Shown here: in pieces, positions 7,356-16,133 of the stretch | How positions within the stretch are numbered: the stretch's first letter is position 1 | How the letters are laid out: each line of letters begins with the position of its first letter | The notes under the pieces: generated by a model | The model's input: the letters and a program-made list of their open reading frames with translations, nothing else | Database searches by the model: none | Told to the model about the DNA's origin: nothing | NCBI GenBank assembly: GCA_938007995.1 | Contig: CALLLW010000035.1 | Coordinates: 1-47,480, forward strand | Source of the DNA: an uncultured Granulosicoccaceae bacterium | Lineage (GTDB): Bacteria > Pseudomonadota > Gammaproteobacteria > Granulosicoccales > Granulosicoccaceae | Direction of reading: 5' to 3' | Length of the DNA stretch: 47,480 bases | Translations under genes and position numbers: made by a program

Positions 7356-9182
7356 ATGAGCTGGCAAAATCAAGTTCTCAGAGTCAATTTGACTGAAGGC
7401 GTCATCACCGCAGAACCATTGAATACCCAGTGGGCGCAGGACTACCTGGGCGAGCGCGGTCTTGCCACCAAGTATCTGATAGACGGCATGGACCCGAAGG
7501 CCGATCCGCTGAGCCCGGAAAACCTCTTGATCTTCGCCACCGGACCACTCACCGGCACGATGTCTTCAACCAGTGGCCGATTTGCAGTCGTCACCAAAGG
7601 GCCGTTGACCAATGCGATTGCCTGTTCAAACTCGGGTGGTAAATTCGGTGCGTCACTGAAGTACGCAGGTTACGACATGCTGATCCTTGAAGGCCGCTCA
7701 CCAAAGCCTGTGTATCTGCATATTGTTGATGATGAAGTCACACTGCACGATGCAGCCGATCTCTGGGGAACCACAGTGTGGCACACAGAAGAAACCATCA
7801 AGGAACGCCACAGTGACCCTCAGTTAAAAGTGGCCTCGATTGGTGTTGCCGGTGAAAAAGGCGTGCGCTATGCCTGTGTGGTTAACGATCTGCATCGCGC
7901 TGCCGGTCGCAGTGGAGTGGGTGCTGTGATGGGATCAAAAAACTTGAAAGCCATAGCCGCTCACGGTACCAAAGGTGTCACAGTTGAAGACATGCCGCGA
8001 TTTATGGATACCGTCAAGCGTACCTGGAAAAAGCTCGCCGATGACCCTGCCCGTGAGGAACTCACTGAACTCGGCACCAATGCCATGATCGACAGCATGC
8101 AGGAGTTCGGCGGCCTGCCAACCAACAACTTTCAAAAAGTACAGTTTGAAGGCACTGATAAAATCAACCCGGAAGCCATGGCAACGCCAAATGCTAACGG
8201 TCATACCAACCTGATCACCAACAAGGCTTGCTTCGGCTGCACGATAGCGTGCGGTCGTATTGCACACATCGATCAAAATCACTTTTCAATTGTTAATCGC
8301 AAAGAGTATTGGCATGCCTCGGGCGGGCTTGAATATGAAACTGCCTATGCATTCGGCCCGGTAGTGGGTGTTGATGACATTGATGCGTTAACGTTTGCAG
8401 GCTACCTGATGAATGAACACGGCATGGATCCAATCTCCTTCGGGGCAACGCTCTCTGCCGCGATGGAATTGTTTGAAATGGGTATCATCACCACAGCAGA
8501 TACAGATGGCGTACCACTGAATTTCGGTAACGCTGAAGCACTAACCATCATGGCTGAAAAGACCGGCAAATATGAAGGCTTCGGCCAGGTACTTGCGCTT
8601 GGCTCAAAACGTATGTGCGAAAAATACGGCCATCCGGAATTATCCATGTCTGTCAAAGGACAGGAGTTTGCCGGTTACGACTCGCGTGCCCTGCCCGGCA
8701 TGGGGCTTGGCTATGCAACCAGTAATCGCGGTGCATGCCACCTTAAGCATGATGTCTTTGCAGAAGACATGAAAGATCAATCAGCTGCCGGTAAAGCAGA
8801 GCCATGCAAAACCTCGCAGGATGCTATTGCCACAATTGACTCTACCGGCTTGTGTCTGTTTACTTCGGGTTCTTGGGATTTATCAGACTACGCAGCGCAG
8901 CTCGATGCAGCCTGCGCCGGTGAATGGACCACCGAAAGACTCGAACAAACCGGTGAACGAATCTGGAACCTCGAAAGACAATTTAATCTGGCAGCCGGCT
9001 TGACACGAGCCGACGATACACTGCCACCAAGATTGCTGAATGACCCGGCTCCAAGCGGCACCGCCAAAGGTCGCGTGTGTGAATTAACGACCATGCTTGA
9101 TGAATACTACAAGCTGCGGGGCTGGAACCAGCAGGGCGAGCCGACCGCTGCAACGCTTGACCGACTGGGACTGAATACGTAA
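7356..9182 (+). CDS. Aldehyde ferredoxin oxidoreductase family (tungsto/molybdo-pterin)
   Basis: This 608-residue protein matches the family length and carries its ligands: the cluster motif C292-x2-C295-x3-C299 and the fourth cysteine C500 in the pterin motif DSTGLC (495-500). Archaeal AOR has the same CxxCxxxC plus distant Cys arrangement. The N-terminal sequence (GERGLATKYL, ATGPLTGT) and GRSGVGAVMGSKNLKAI near 184-200 are typical. The family oxidises aldehydes to acids (or reduces acids) with a bis-pyranopterin tungsten or molybdenum centre. Substrate and metal cannot be read from sequence. An AGGAG Shine-Dalgarno precedes the ATG. The ferredoxin upstream and the MoaD-like gene downstream form an operon. 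Confidence 0.95.
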   Translation: MSWQNQVLRVNLTEGVITAEPLNTQWAQDYLGERGLATKYLIDGMDPKADPLSPENLLIFATGPLTGTMSSTSGRFAVVTKGPLTNAIACSNSGGKFGASLKYAGYDMLILEGRSPKPVYLHIVDDEVTLHDAADLWGTTVWHTEETIKERHSDPQLKVASIGVAGEKGVRYACVVNDLHRAAGRSGVGAVMGSKNLKAIAAHGTKGVTVEDMPRFMDTVKRTWKKLADDPAREELTELGTNAMIDSMQEFGGLPTNNFQKVQFEGTDKINPEAMATPNANGHTNLITNKACFGCTIACGRIAHIDQNHFSIVNRKEYWHASGGLEYETAYAFGPVVGVDDIDALTFAGYLMNEHGMDPISFGATLSAAMELFEMGIITTADTDGVPLNFGNAEALTIMAEKTGKYEGFGQVLALGSKRMCEKYGHPELSMSVKGQEFAGYDSRALPGMGLGYATSNRGACHLKHDVFAEDMKDQSAAGKAEPCKTSQDAIATIDSTGLCLFTSGSWDLSDYAAQLDAACAGEWTTERLEQTGERIWNLERQFNLAAGLTRADDTLPPRLLNDPAPSGTAKGRVCELTTMLDEYYKLRGWNQQGEPTAATLDRLGLNT

Positions 9183-9209
9183 CCGGACTCTCTAAAGCAC
9201 ACCTCAAGC

Positions 9210-9458
9210 ATGATACTCAGCATTAAAACAACCGGATTGCTAGGCAGATTTTTGCCCGAAGGCAGTGGCAGAAATCGCGGTGATGTCGAACTGCCTGACG
9301 ACAGCAGCGTACAAACGCTGCTTGATCAACTCGCCATTCCCGAAGGCCGTTGTCTGGTGACTATCAACGGCACGCTACTGCAAAAAGAAGAATTCAATAC
9401 AACCTTACTGTCCGCCTCGGACACTGTAGTTTTGATGGCGCCGCTGGCCGCAGGCTAA
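9210..9458 (+). CDS. MoaD/ThiS-family small protein with atypical Ala-Gly end
   Basis: This 82-residue protein has the ubiquitin-like MoaD/ThiS pattern: beta strand MILSIKTTGLLGRFLP, a helix around residues 34-43 and the terminal strand DTVVLMAPLAAG. MoaD carries sulfur for molybdopterin synthesis as a thiocarboxylate on a C-terminal Gly-Gly. Here the last codons are GCC GCA GGC TAA, giving Ala-Ala-Gly, so only the last glycine is present. It starts 27 bases after the AOR stop, so it is likely a dedicated cofactor factor for that enzyme. Whether it can be activated by an MoeB-like enzyme is uncertain. Confidence 0.8.
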   Translation: MILSIKTTGLLGRFLPEGSGRNRGDVELPDDSSVQTLLDQLAIPEGRCLVTINGTLLQKEEFNTTLLSASDTVVLMAPLAAG

Positions 9459-9647
9459 AAACATTGCGGTCAAAATCTTGAAGATTTAAGAGCAGCCTGC
9501 GCGGTAGAGTTCGCACCGAATACCACTGTTGTGTCATGCCGCATGGTTTGCCAGCACAACACCGCAATCCGGTGCAAAAAAGCTGCGAAAATCTGGTATC
9601 TTTTACCAATACTGATCGATCAAAGCTCACGCTGCACACAATCGCGA

Positions 9648-10556
9648 ATGAACCCTGCAAACGCTCTTAGTGAACTAAAAAAATCCATAGACCATCACGG
9701 CTTGACGGGCTGGAGTGCGGGTCTCGACACCGCCGTTCGAAGATTCGGCGTCTGTAACCTGACAAAGAAACACATCAGCCTGAGCAGACAGTTGTGCGAG
9801 CTGAACTCAGACGAAGAAGTTCATGACACCATATTGCACGAAGTTGCACATGCGCTGGCGTATGAGCGGTATGGCGAGAACTGCGGGCACGACAGACGCT
9901 GGAAAGATATATGTATCGAGATTGGTGCGAAGCCTGAGCGCTGCTGTGACTCGACCGTGGTACAACCCGATGCCCCGTGGCTGTTAGTGCACAAAGAAAG
10001 TGGTGAGGTTTTCGGCAGCTATTACAAAAAGCCCAGTCGCGACTGGTCGAGGGTATGGATACGCGGCAGAAAAGGAGAGACTCTGGGCCAGCTGATTATT
10101 CAACCACACAATCAGCTCGACAAACTGAATAACGGACAAGACATGGCAGATACCGATAAAAAGCCGGACCCCATACTGAGCTTCACACCGCAAACCGTAT
10201 TGAAAGTACAGGAAGATTTGGTCGCCATGATGAAGCAGTATGCGAAACAACATGGTCTTGAACTCAGCGGCGCCAAGTGCAGCTATCACTCTCAATCCTG
10301 TGACTACACGCTTTCCTTATCAGTACCATCAAGTATTGATGCGGAGGAAATGAAGCGCCTTGAATTTGAAACACTGGCACCGCTGTTTGACTTAACCGAA
10401 GACGACTATCAGCGTGAATTTAGACTGAATGGCAGACGCTTCACGCTGGTGGCATTAAAGCCTAACAATCGCAAGTACCCAATCATCGGCGCCGATGAAA
10501 GCGGTAAACGATACAAATTTACGTTAGATGTAATTGAAGAATTTCAACAAACGTAG
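9648..10556 (+). CDS. SprT-like metalloprotease-domain protein with extra C-terminal domain
   Basis: This 302-residue protein has a SprT-like domain at residues 1-150 with the zinc motif HEVAH (64-68), then GHDRRW at 80-85, whose His81 is the likely third ligand. The zinc-ribbon part that normally follows (residues 110-150) keeps its hydrophobic pattern but has no CxxC pairs. A second region (about 170-300) includes FRLNGRRFTLVALKPNNRKYP and GKRYKFTLDVIE, which resembles small DNA-mimic or phage-type domains but which I cannot name. SprT-like proteins are related to Spartan DNA-protein crosslink proteases. The ATG has no clear Shine-Dalgarno, and the frame stays open upstream. Confidence 0.7.
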   Translation: MNPANALSELKKSIDHHGLTGWSAGLDTAVRRFGVCNLTKKHISLSRQLCELNSDEEVHDTILHEVAHALAYERYGENCGHDRRWKDICIEIGAKPERCCDSTVVQPDAPWLLVHKESGEVFGSYYKKPSRDWSRVWIRGRKGETLGQLIIQPHNQLDKLNNGQDMADTDKKPDPILSFTPQTVLKVQEDLVAMMKQYAKQHGLELSGAKCSYHSQSCDYTLSLSVPSSIDAEEMKRLEFETLAPLFDLTEDDYQREFRLNGRRFTLVALKPNNRKYPIIGADESGKRYKFTLDVIEEFQQT

Positions 10557-10652
10557 CTGATAATACTATTTTTATCGGCACAAAATCACTGTGTGAAGGC
10601 AGCGCTGCTAACCAACATCAGTGAATACAGCATCGGTGAATTAAACAAATCG

Positions 10653-11291
10653 CTACACTTTTTCTCGCAACACAATAAACTGCCGTACACTATAGTAGCC
10701 CGGCGATTTCTCCCATGGCAGCTTTTTAAGTGCATCACCGCCGGCTTGCCATGGCTCGTTGTTAGCCAGTGCTTCAACCGTGTGTTGCGCTGCAACATTG
10801 CAAAAAAAGCAACGGAACCAGTGAGTGCCAAGCAGATCGGTTTCATTTCTAATTGCCGTTTCAAGCGTATCAACGAATCCTTCCGGAAGACCGACGTCTG
10901 CTTCAACACTGGCTCTGAAACTGATATTTCCAATATACGCGTTGAATAATTTACCTGACGCCAACAGCTCTTTGGTGGTGACCTGCTCAGCATCATTGAC
11001 CTTCCAGAAAGCAGCAAGCAACACCGGCAATGAATTCAATGCAAAACTGTTAAGCGCATCTGCTATGCCCTCACTCTGATTACCAATGCCTGCAAAACAT
11101 TCATAAATGACCCGGTTATCCGGCAGTAACACTTCTGCGTCAAGCCTGCCGCTGTTCTCCCCAGCCACCCAACTGGTGCGTATGGCAGGTAATTCACTGT
11201 ATGGCGTCAGCCACTCGCCTTCACTATCAAAAGGGATATCCCGTGCAGACAACAGTTCTGCCATTTGCGATTTTAAAGAGATCGGTTCCAC
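10653..11291 (-). CDS. Uncharacterised protein, DUF6348-like
   Basis: This soluble 212-residue protein has no membrane segment. Sequences such as HWFRCFFCN and VEALANNEPW, with a closing YYSVRQFIVLRE, recall the proteobacterial family DUF6348, but this is recognition from memory and not certain. The start is GTG without a strong Shine-Dalgarno. It follows ttcA by nine bases on the same strand, so the two probably form one transcript. Conserved Trp and Cys residues suggest a folded enzyme or binding domain. No function is proposed. Confidence 0.65.
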   Translation of the reverse strand: MEPISLKSQMAELLSARDIPFDSEGEWLTPYSELPAIRTSWVAGENSGRLDAEVLLPDNRVIYECFAGIGNQSEGIADALNSFALNSLPVLLAAFWKVNDAEQVTTKELLASGKLFNAYIGNISFRASVEADVGLPEGFVDTLETAIRNETDLLGTHWFRCFFCNVAAQHTVEALANNEPWQAGGDALKKLPWEKSPGYYSVRQFIVLREKV

Positions 11292-11300
11292 AGCGCTTAT

Positions 11301-12206
11301 CTACAAAAGTGACTCTGACAGTCGGGCGGACTGCGGCATCCATCGTAAGACGCGTTCATCTGGTAATTCAGCGGGTAACAGCGTGTCGGTATTTGCCTGA
11401 TCTGCCACCTCATCGCGGTTGACCTGCAAACCGATAAAGTCAAACAGATTACGATCGGCCAGCTGTGAAGGCTTAACGTTGGTGATCGCTTTAAAAATCG
11501 ACTCTACTCTACCCGGGCTTGCCTTGTCCCATTCCTGCAGCATCTGCTTTATATTCTGGCGCTGCAGATTCGGTTGAGCTCCGCAAAGATCACACGGAAT
11601 AATCGGAAACTGTTTTTGTTCTGCATACTTTTCAATGTCTTTCTCTTTACAGTATGCCAGCGGCCGAATAACCACATTTTTTCCATCGTTACTACGCAGT
11701 TTCGGTGGCATGGCTTGCAGACTGCCACCATGAAACATGTTCAAAAATAAAGTCTCAATGATGTCATCACGATGATGTCCGAGTGCAATACGATTGAAAT
11801 CATGTTGCTCGGCATAGCCGTACAATGTTCCGCGCCTCAGGCGTGAGCACAGACCGCAGGTGGTCTTACCTTCCGGAATAATACGTTTGACCACTGAGTA
11901 GGTGTCACGCTCGATAACGTCATACTCAACGCCCAGCGCTTGCAGATAGTCAGGCAGTATATGCCCGGGGAAATTTGGCTGTTTTTGATCGAGATTCACG
12001 GCTCTGAGGGTAAAGTCCACCGGTGCTTTCTGCTGCAGGCTGATCAGCATATCAAGCATGGTGTAGGAGTCTTTGCCACCGGACAAACAAACCATCACAC
12101 GATCACCCTGGCCGATCATATTGAAATCGACGATAGCCTCGGCGGTGTTGCGACGCAATCGTTTGGTTAACTTGTTGAGGTCATACTGCTGCTTGGGCTT
12201 AGGCAT
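11301..12206 (-). CDS. ttcA: tRNA 2-thiocytidine synthetase TtcA
   Basis: This protein of about 301 residues catalyses 2-thiolation of cytidine 32 in certain tRNAs. The ATP-binding PP-loop SGGKDSYT lies near residue 43. The iron-sulfur cluster ligands are in [10 protein letters not shown] near residue 120 and CDLCG near residue 205, and GHHRDD is present between them. All hallmarks are intact. The chosen ATG gives [10 protein letters not shown]; a TTG two codons upstream is also open. It heads a two-gene unit with the downstream DUF6348-like gene. Confidence 0.95.
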   Translation of the reverse strand: MPKPKQQYDLNKLTKRLRRNTAEAIVDFNMIGQGDRVMVCLSGGKDSYTMLDMLISLQQKAPVDFTLRAVNLDQKQPNFPGHILPDYLQALGVEYDVIERDTYSVVKRIIPEGKTTCGLCSRLRRGTLYGYAEQHDFNRIALGHHRDDIIETLFLNMFHGGSLQAMPPKLRSNDGKNVVIRPLAYCKEKDIEKYAEQKQFPIIPCDLCGAQPNLQRQNIKQMLQEWDKASPGRVESIFKAITNVKPSQLADRNLFDFIGLQVNRDEVADQANTDTLLPAELPDERVLRWMPQSARLSESLL

Positions 12207-12671
12207 GGGCAAACCGGCAAAACCACCAGTCTAGTGGAAACCGGCAAAAAGCGGTAGGCTGATCCTTATCAACCCGACTGCATCGAGCAGAAGCGGATAC
12301 CTCTCAAAAACCTGCCAACATCAAACACTCCATTAGTCGAAAGTAGTACCTGACAGTACACCCGCGAGTCAGCGGATTTTTCTTACTCATCTGTCATAAA
12401 GACTTTATTGAAAGTCGGAACGACGTCCCGGAACCGAAAACTCTGCAATCTGACTGACTCTAAGGCGCTCAACCGGGTTAGTTTCATTGCTAAACTCCGC
12501 AGTCGCTCAGATATGCTGAGCGTGTTTGAACGACTCATCATTTGCACTTTGGACCACTGAACTACACTTTGTAGGCTGCAAGCTGCATCGTACCTTTACG
12601 TGTACAGCGAACGGCAAGTGCAAGATTTATGTACCGATGACTCGATGGACTGTACCGAGAGATTTACCTCA
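12207..12671. other. 465-base intergenic region, no gene found
   Basis: No convincing ORF is seen here. It separates ttcA (leftward) from the small exported protein (rightward) and so should contain both promoters. A 12-base direct repeat AAACCGGCAAAA (12211-12222 and 12238-12249) flanks an interrupted palindrome CCAC/GTGG. A half Pho-box-like string CTGTCATAAAGACTTTAT lies at 12391-12408, but only its first seven bases fit the consensus well. The G+C content is similar to the surrounding genes. Confidence 0.5.
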
Positions 12672-12962
12672 ATGAGAATTACCAGGCTATCGCCTTCTTT
12701 GCTGACACTATTATTTCTACTGGTATCGTGCATGCCGGGTACCCGGACAGCATACGCATCAGAAAAGTTTTCGCAAATAAATACTGAGGTTGCCCGAGCC
12801 TATAACGATGGCATCATGCGTTGCAGCACGCCGCAGTGCGCCCGGTTTTTATATGCGTGCTATCGCTCATATAGCCGCGCAACGCTACAAGAATTTGTTG
12901 CCTGCGGTTCTCAGGCGGTTGGACGCGGTGACGCTGAGCTTGCCGCATCAACGTCCAATTAA
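12672..12962 (+). CDS. Small exported cysteine-containing protein
   Basis: This 96-residue protein begins with a signal peptide: MRITRLSP then a hydrophobic core LLTLLFLLVSC. LVSC fits the lipoprotein box, so it may be lipidated at Cys20; an alternative signal peptidase I site is AYA/SEK. The mature part has four cysteines (RCSTPQC and later YAC, VAC), suggesting two disulfides in the periplasm. The reading frame extends 24 codons upstream, but the ATG used here gives a normal signal peptide. I recognise no family. It is flanked by ttcA and convergent recR. Confidence 0.55.
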   Translation: MRITRLSPSLLTLLFLLVSCMPGTRTAYASEKFSQINTEVARAYNDGIMRCSTPQCARFLYACYRSYSRATLQEFVACGSQAVGRGDAELAASTSN

Positions 12963-13017
12963 TTAAAACAATACAGGCGTATTTCAACCGGCAAAACAGA
13001 AATCAGATTTTCTACAC

Positions 13018-13611
13018 TCAAACCGGGGTGCGACCTGCAAAAGCGTGCGACAGCGTTCCACCATCAACATATTCGAGCTCACCACCCAGCGGCACTCCGT
13101 GAGCAATACGCATCACCGATAAGTCTCTCGCCCGAGCCAACTCACCAATATAGTGTGCGGTAGCCTCACCCTCTACGGTTGAGTTAGTCGCGAGTATTAC
13201 CTCTCGAACCGAGCCGGACTCAAACTGCGTAACCAGCTCTTCAAGACCCAGCATCTCCGGACCAATGCCATCCAGCGGCGATAGCTTACCGTGCAGTACA
13301 AAATATAATCCGCGATAGTCTGTGGCCTTTTCAAGTGCTGCCAGATCCGAAGGCGACTCGACGATGCAGAGCTTCTCACGTTCACGCGTAGCGTCAGCGC
13401 AAACCCTGCAGACTTCAGATTCAGTAAAGTCACGACACACACTGCAATGACTGATACGTTCCATAGATAAACGCAGCAGCTCTGCCATACGCAATCCACC
13501 TTCACGATTGCGCTGCAACAAGTGAAACGCCATGCGCTGCGCTGACTTGGGGCCAACACCCGGCAGGCAGCGAAGCGAATCAACTAACTGATTGAGCAGA
13601 GGTTCGGCCAT
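13018..13611 (-). CDS. recR: Recombination mediator RecR
   Basis: This 197-residue protein is the normal length. An N-terminal helix-hairpin-helix ([17 protein letters not shown], about 13-29) is followed by a zinc finger with CSVC and CRVC and a Toprim domain beginning at [14 protein letters not shown]. RecR works with RecF and RecO to load RecA onto gapped DNA. It is the last gene of the ffs-dnaX-ybaB-recR cluster, 48 bases after ybaB. The start is ATG. Confidence 0.97.
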   Translation of the reverse strand: MAEPLLNQLVDSLRCLPGVGPKSAQRMAFHLLQRNREGGLRMAELLRLSMERISHCSVCRDFTESEVCRVCADATREREKLCIVESPSDLAALEKATDYRGLYFVLHGKLSPLDGIGPEMLGLEELVTQFESGSVREVILATNSTVEGEATAHYIGELARARDLSVMRIAHGVPLGGELEYVDGGTLSHAFAGRTPV

Positions 13612-13659
13612 AGATTTTCAGCAACAGTGGTCAGGTGGATTGTTGATGCGACTGGTAAA

Positions 13660-13983
13660 TCAGAACGGCAGCTTCATACCGGGTGGCAACTGCATACCGG
13701 AAGTGGCACCTTCCATCACTTGTTTGGATTTGCTCTCAAGCTTTTGCGAGGCATCGTTTACTGCTGCAGCAACAAGATCTTCGAGCATTTCTTTATCGTC
13801 GGTCATTAAAGACTGATCGATATCAACCTTGCGAAGCTCATGCCTGCCTGTCATCAGCACTTTTACCAGACCACCACCAGCCTGCCCTTCAACTTCCAGG
13901 TTGGCAACTTCTTCCTGCGCCTTCTGCATTTTTTCCTGCATTTGCTGCGCCTGCTTCATCATGGCGCCTAAACCACCTTTCAT
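13660..13983 (-). CDS. YbaB/EbfC nucleoid-associated protein
   Basis: This 107-residue protein has the family pattern: N-terminal [20 protein letters not shown], the central [20 protein letters not shown], and a C-terminal helix. YbaB/EbfC proteins form small dimers that bind DNA and affect nucleoid structure. A strong AGAGGG Shine-Dalgarno precedes the ATG. The gene lies between dnaX and recR, the standard order in gammaproteobacteria. Confidence 0.95.
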   Translation of the reverse strand: MKGGLGAMMKQAQQMQEKMQKAQEEVANLEVEGQAGGGLVKVLMTGRHELRKVDIDQSLMTDDKEMLEDLVAAAVNDASQKLESKSKQVMEGATSGMQLPPGMKLPF

Positions 13984-14072
13984 TATTCAACCCTCTGGCC
14001 TGTGCCCGCTTTCAATCGGGGTAATGATTAAGATAAAATTACGACAACGCGAATTATAGCGTGCTATCCACT

Positions 14073-15911
14073 TCAGGAGTCTGGTTGATCATCCAGCGGC
14101 CGGATGCTGCCTGTACTGACTTCCGCATCGAACTTGGCGACAATCTCGGCCACCACAGGATCCTCTTCAATGGCACTGCGCGCCTCGTTGAGCTTTTCCT
14201 GTTCGGCCAGCTTTTCGAGCATGGCGGGTGTGCCTTGCGGTCGGTCTGCCGGTATTGATACCTTGAGCTGTACCTCTCCCTGTGCGTACAGAGACAGCTT
14301 TTCCTGCAGACGCGCTTTACTTCTGGGTGAGCCGAGTGAATCGTATTCCGGATCAAGATGCAGGTGCAGCTGATCATTTTTTGCAGAGTGAAGTATGCAG
14401 TTTCTACCCAACTGCAGCGGCATACCTGATATTCCCACCTCTGCCAGAATCTGTGACCATTGCCCAGGCTTCCACTTAAGTTGGGCCGGTGGCAGTTGTG
14501 GCTGCGGTGCCACTTTATCTTTACTGGCTTGAGCTTTACTGGCTTCGTCTTTACTAGACCGATCTTTTTTTACGTGATCTGTACTTACTCGTGCAGGCGC
14601 TTGCTTGCCCTGTGCCTCGGTGGTTGCTGCCTTGGTAGTTGCTGCTTTAGTGTTTATTGCTTGAGTGGTGACATTGGCAGCAGTGGCTGGTGCCGCTGCC
14701 TGAGGCGTCTGGCGAGGTGCACTTTGGCGTGTCACCGGATTGGCCGGAGCTGCAGTTACAGCATTTGCCGCGCTGCCCGGCGAGGTTTGCACTGCAGCCT
14801 GTGCCGGTTGAGCGACAGACGCCTCAGCAAAAGGCTTAAACGCCAGCATTCTGATCAAAATCATTTCAAGCGCCTGGCGCTGGTTTGGCGCGTAGGGCAT
14901 GTCACGTCGTCCGGTCAGACCTATCTGATACCAGAGCTGCACATCCTGCGGTGCAATGTCTTTGGCAAATGCCGTAAGACGACTTTCATCATGCACGCTA
15001 CCCTCTTGTATATTGCCTATGGTCTGCACGGTAGCAATCTGATGAAGCAGTGATAACAGCTCACCGAGCACATAACTGTAATCAGGTACGTAAGCTGCCA
15101 GCTCATCGACCTGTTTGAATGCCTGGTCAGGTTTATCTGCAATGATGGTATCGAGAATGTCGTACAAACGCGATGGTGAAAACCGGCCCAGCATGGCTTC
15201 AACTTCAGCAGATTTAATCTCACCCTGGCCATAGGCAATCGCCTGATCCAGCAAACTGAGTGCATCGCGAACACTGCCATCAGCTGCCTGTGCAACGTGC
15301 GCTACCGCAAGCTCGTCATATTTGACTTTTTCATTATCGAGCAGCGTTGCCAGATAAGGGCGCAGTAGCTGATCCGGCATTTCTTTTAAATTAAATTGCA
15401 AACACCGCGATAGCACCGTAATCGGCAGCTTTTGCGGATCAGTAGTGGCAAGCAGAAACTTCACATGTGGTGGCGGCTCTTCGAGTGTTTTCAGCAGTGC
15501 GTTGAAACTGCTCTTTGAGAACATATGCACTTCATCGATTAGATACACTTTGTACCTGCCACTGCTTGGCGCATAAGCGACGTTGTCGAGCAGTTCACGT
15601 GTGTCATCAACACCGGTACGCGAGGCTGCATCCACTTCAATCAAATCAAGAAAACGGCCTTCGTCAACCTGCTTACAGGCAGAGCACTCATCGCACGGAG
15701 TCGAGCTCACGCCTTTTTCGCAATTCAGGCTTTTGGCGAAGATACGTGCAATGGTGGTCTTGCCAACGCCACGTGTGCCGGTGAATAGATAGGCGTGGTG
15801 AAGTCTGTCGTGATCGAGCGCGTTACTCAGCGCGCGCAGCACATGCTGTTGGCCCAGCATGTCCTCGAAACGTCGAGGACGCCAGCGCCTGGCCAGAGCT
15901 TCATAACTCAT
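14073..15911 (-). CDS. dnaX: DNA polymerase III subunits tau and gamma
   Basis: The 612-residue tau form has Walker A GTRGVGKTT (45-53), zinc ligands CDECSAC (73-79), and the DEVH box (126-129), then the clamp-loader lid and collar. An Ala/Thr/Lys-rich linker (about 365-475) separates these from the C-terminal domain that binds polymerase and helicase. Within the linker, GTA AAA AAA (codons 447-449, bases 14573-14565) forms an A7 slippery heptamer. Slipping by -1 adds Arg-Ser-Val and meets tandem stops TAG TAA at 14556-14551, giving a 452-residue gamma form. The ATG has an AGGTGA Shine-Dalgarno and overlaps the stop of a short upstream ORF. Confidence 0.97.
   Translation of the reverse strand: MSYEALARRWRPRRFEDMLGQQHVLRALSNALDHDRLHHAYLFTGTRGVGKTTIARIFAKSLNCEKGVSSTPCDECSACKQVDEGRFLDLIEVDAASRTGVDDTRELLDNVAYAPSSGRYKVYLIDEVHMFSKSSFNALLKTLEEPPPHVKFLLATTDPQKLPITVLSRCLQFNLKEMPDQLLRPYLATLLDNEKVKYDELAVAHVAQAADGSVRDALSLLDQAIAYGQGEIKSAEVEAMLGRFSPSRLYDILDTIIADKPDQAFKQVDELAAYVPDYSYVLGELLSLLHQIATVQTIGNIQEGSVHDESRLTAFAKDIAPQDVQLWYQIGLTGRRDMPYAPNQRQALEMILIRMLAFKPFAEASVAQPAQAAVQTSPGSAANAVTAAPANPVTRQSAPRQTPQAAAPATAANVTTQAINTKAATTKAATTEAQGKQAPARVSTDHVKKDRSSKDEASKAQASKDKVAPQPQLPPAQLKWKPGQWSQILAEVGISGMPLQLGRNCILHSAKNDQLHLHLDPEYDSLGSPRSKARLQEKLSLYAQGEVQLKVSIPADRPQGTPAMLEKLAEQEKLNEARSAIEEDPVVAEIVAKFDAEVSTGSIRPLDDQPDS
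14551..14571 (-). promoter_or_regulatory. Programmed -1 frameshift cassette in dnaX
   Basis: On the coding strand the sequence reads GTA AAA AAA GAT, a perfect A_AAA_AAA slippery heptamer at 14571-14565. In the -1 frame it is followed by AGA TCG GTC and then two stops, TAG and TAA. The site sits in the variable linker at about 73 percent of the protein, where other bacteria truncate tau to gamma. A small GTCT/AGAC hairpin overlaps the stops. The equivalent E. coli site is A_AAA_AAG. The A7 run could also cause transcript slippage. Confidence 0.8.
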
Positions 15912-16129
15912 TGTGGCGTCACCTGCATGCTACCGTTGCGTGCTGCACCTGCCACCATGACCACAAACTTTTCAGTAGCGTTATCTCTGGCAGCAGCATT
16001 GTAGCTGGCGCCAGTGTTCGCTTTGCCAGGCGCGAAATCATCCGCTGTATCAGAAAGTTGCACAGGTGGTAGCACGTAGCGGGACGTATCCTTTTGTGAA
16101 GGATGAGCTTGAGTTGCAGCAATGAACAT
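15908..16129 (-). CDS. Possible small ORF coupled to dnaX
   Basis: This 73-codon frame begins five bases after the 4.5S RNA and ends in an ATGA overlap with dnaX, which is typical of translational coupling. The predicted peptide has no recognisable domain: polar and Ala-rich, with a short hydrophobic stretch FVVMVAG near residue 55. No clear Shine-Dalgarno is present, since the upstream bases are the end of the RNA. It may be a real leader peptide or merely open sequence. Confidence 0.3.
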   Translation of the reverse strand: MFIAATQAHPSQKDTSRYVLPPVQLSDTADDFAPGKANTGASYNAAARDNATEKFVVMVAGAARNGSMQVTPQ

Positions 16130-16133
16130 TAGG

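Noticed and set aside
14460..15053. 197-codon frame antisense to dnaX, Cys/Leu/Arg-rich
   Set aside because: It mirrors the low-complexity linker and coding sequence of dnaX, has no domain and no Shine-Dalgarno; a shadow frame.
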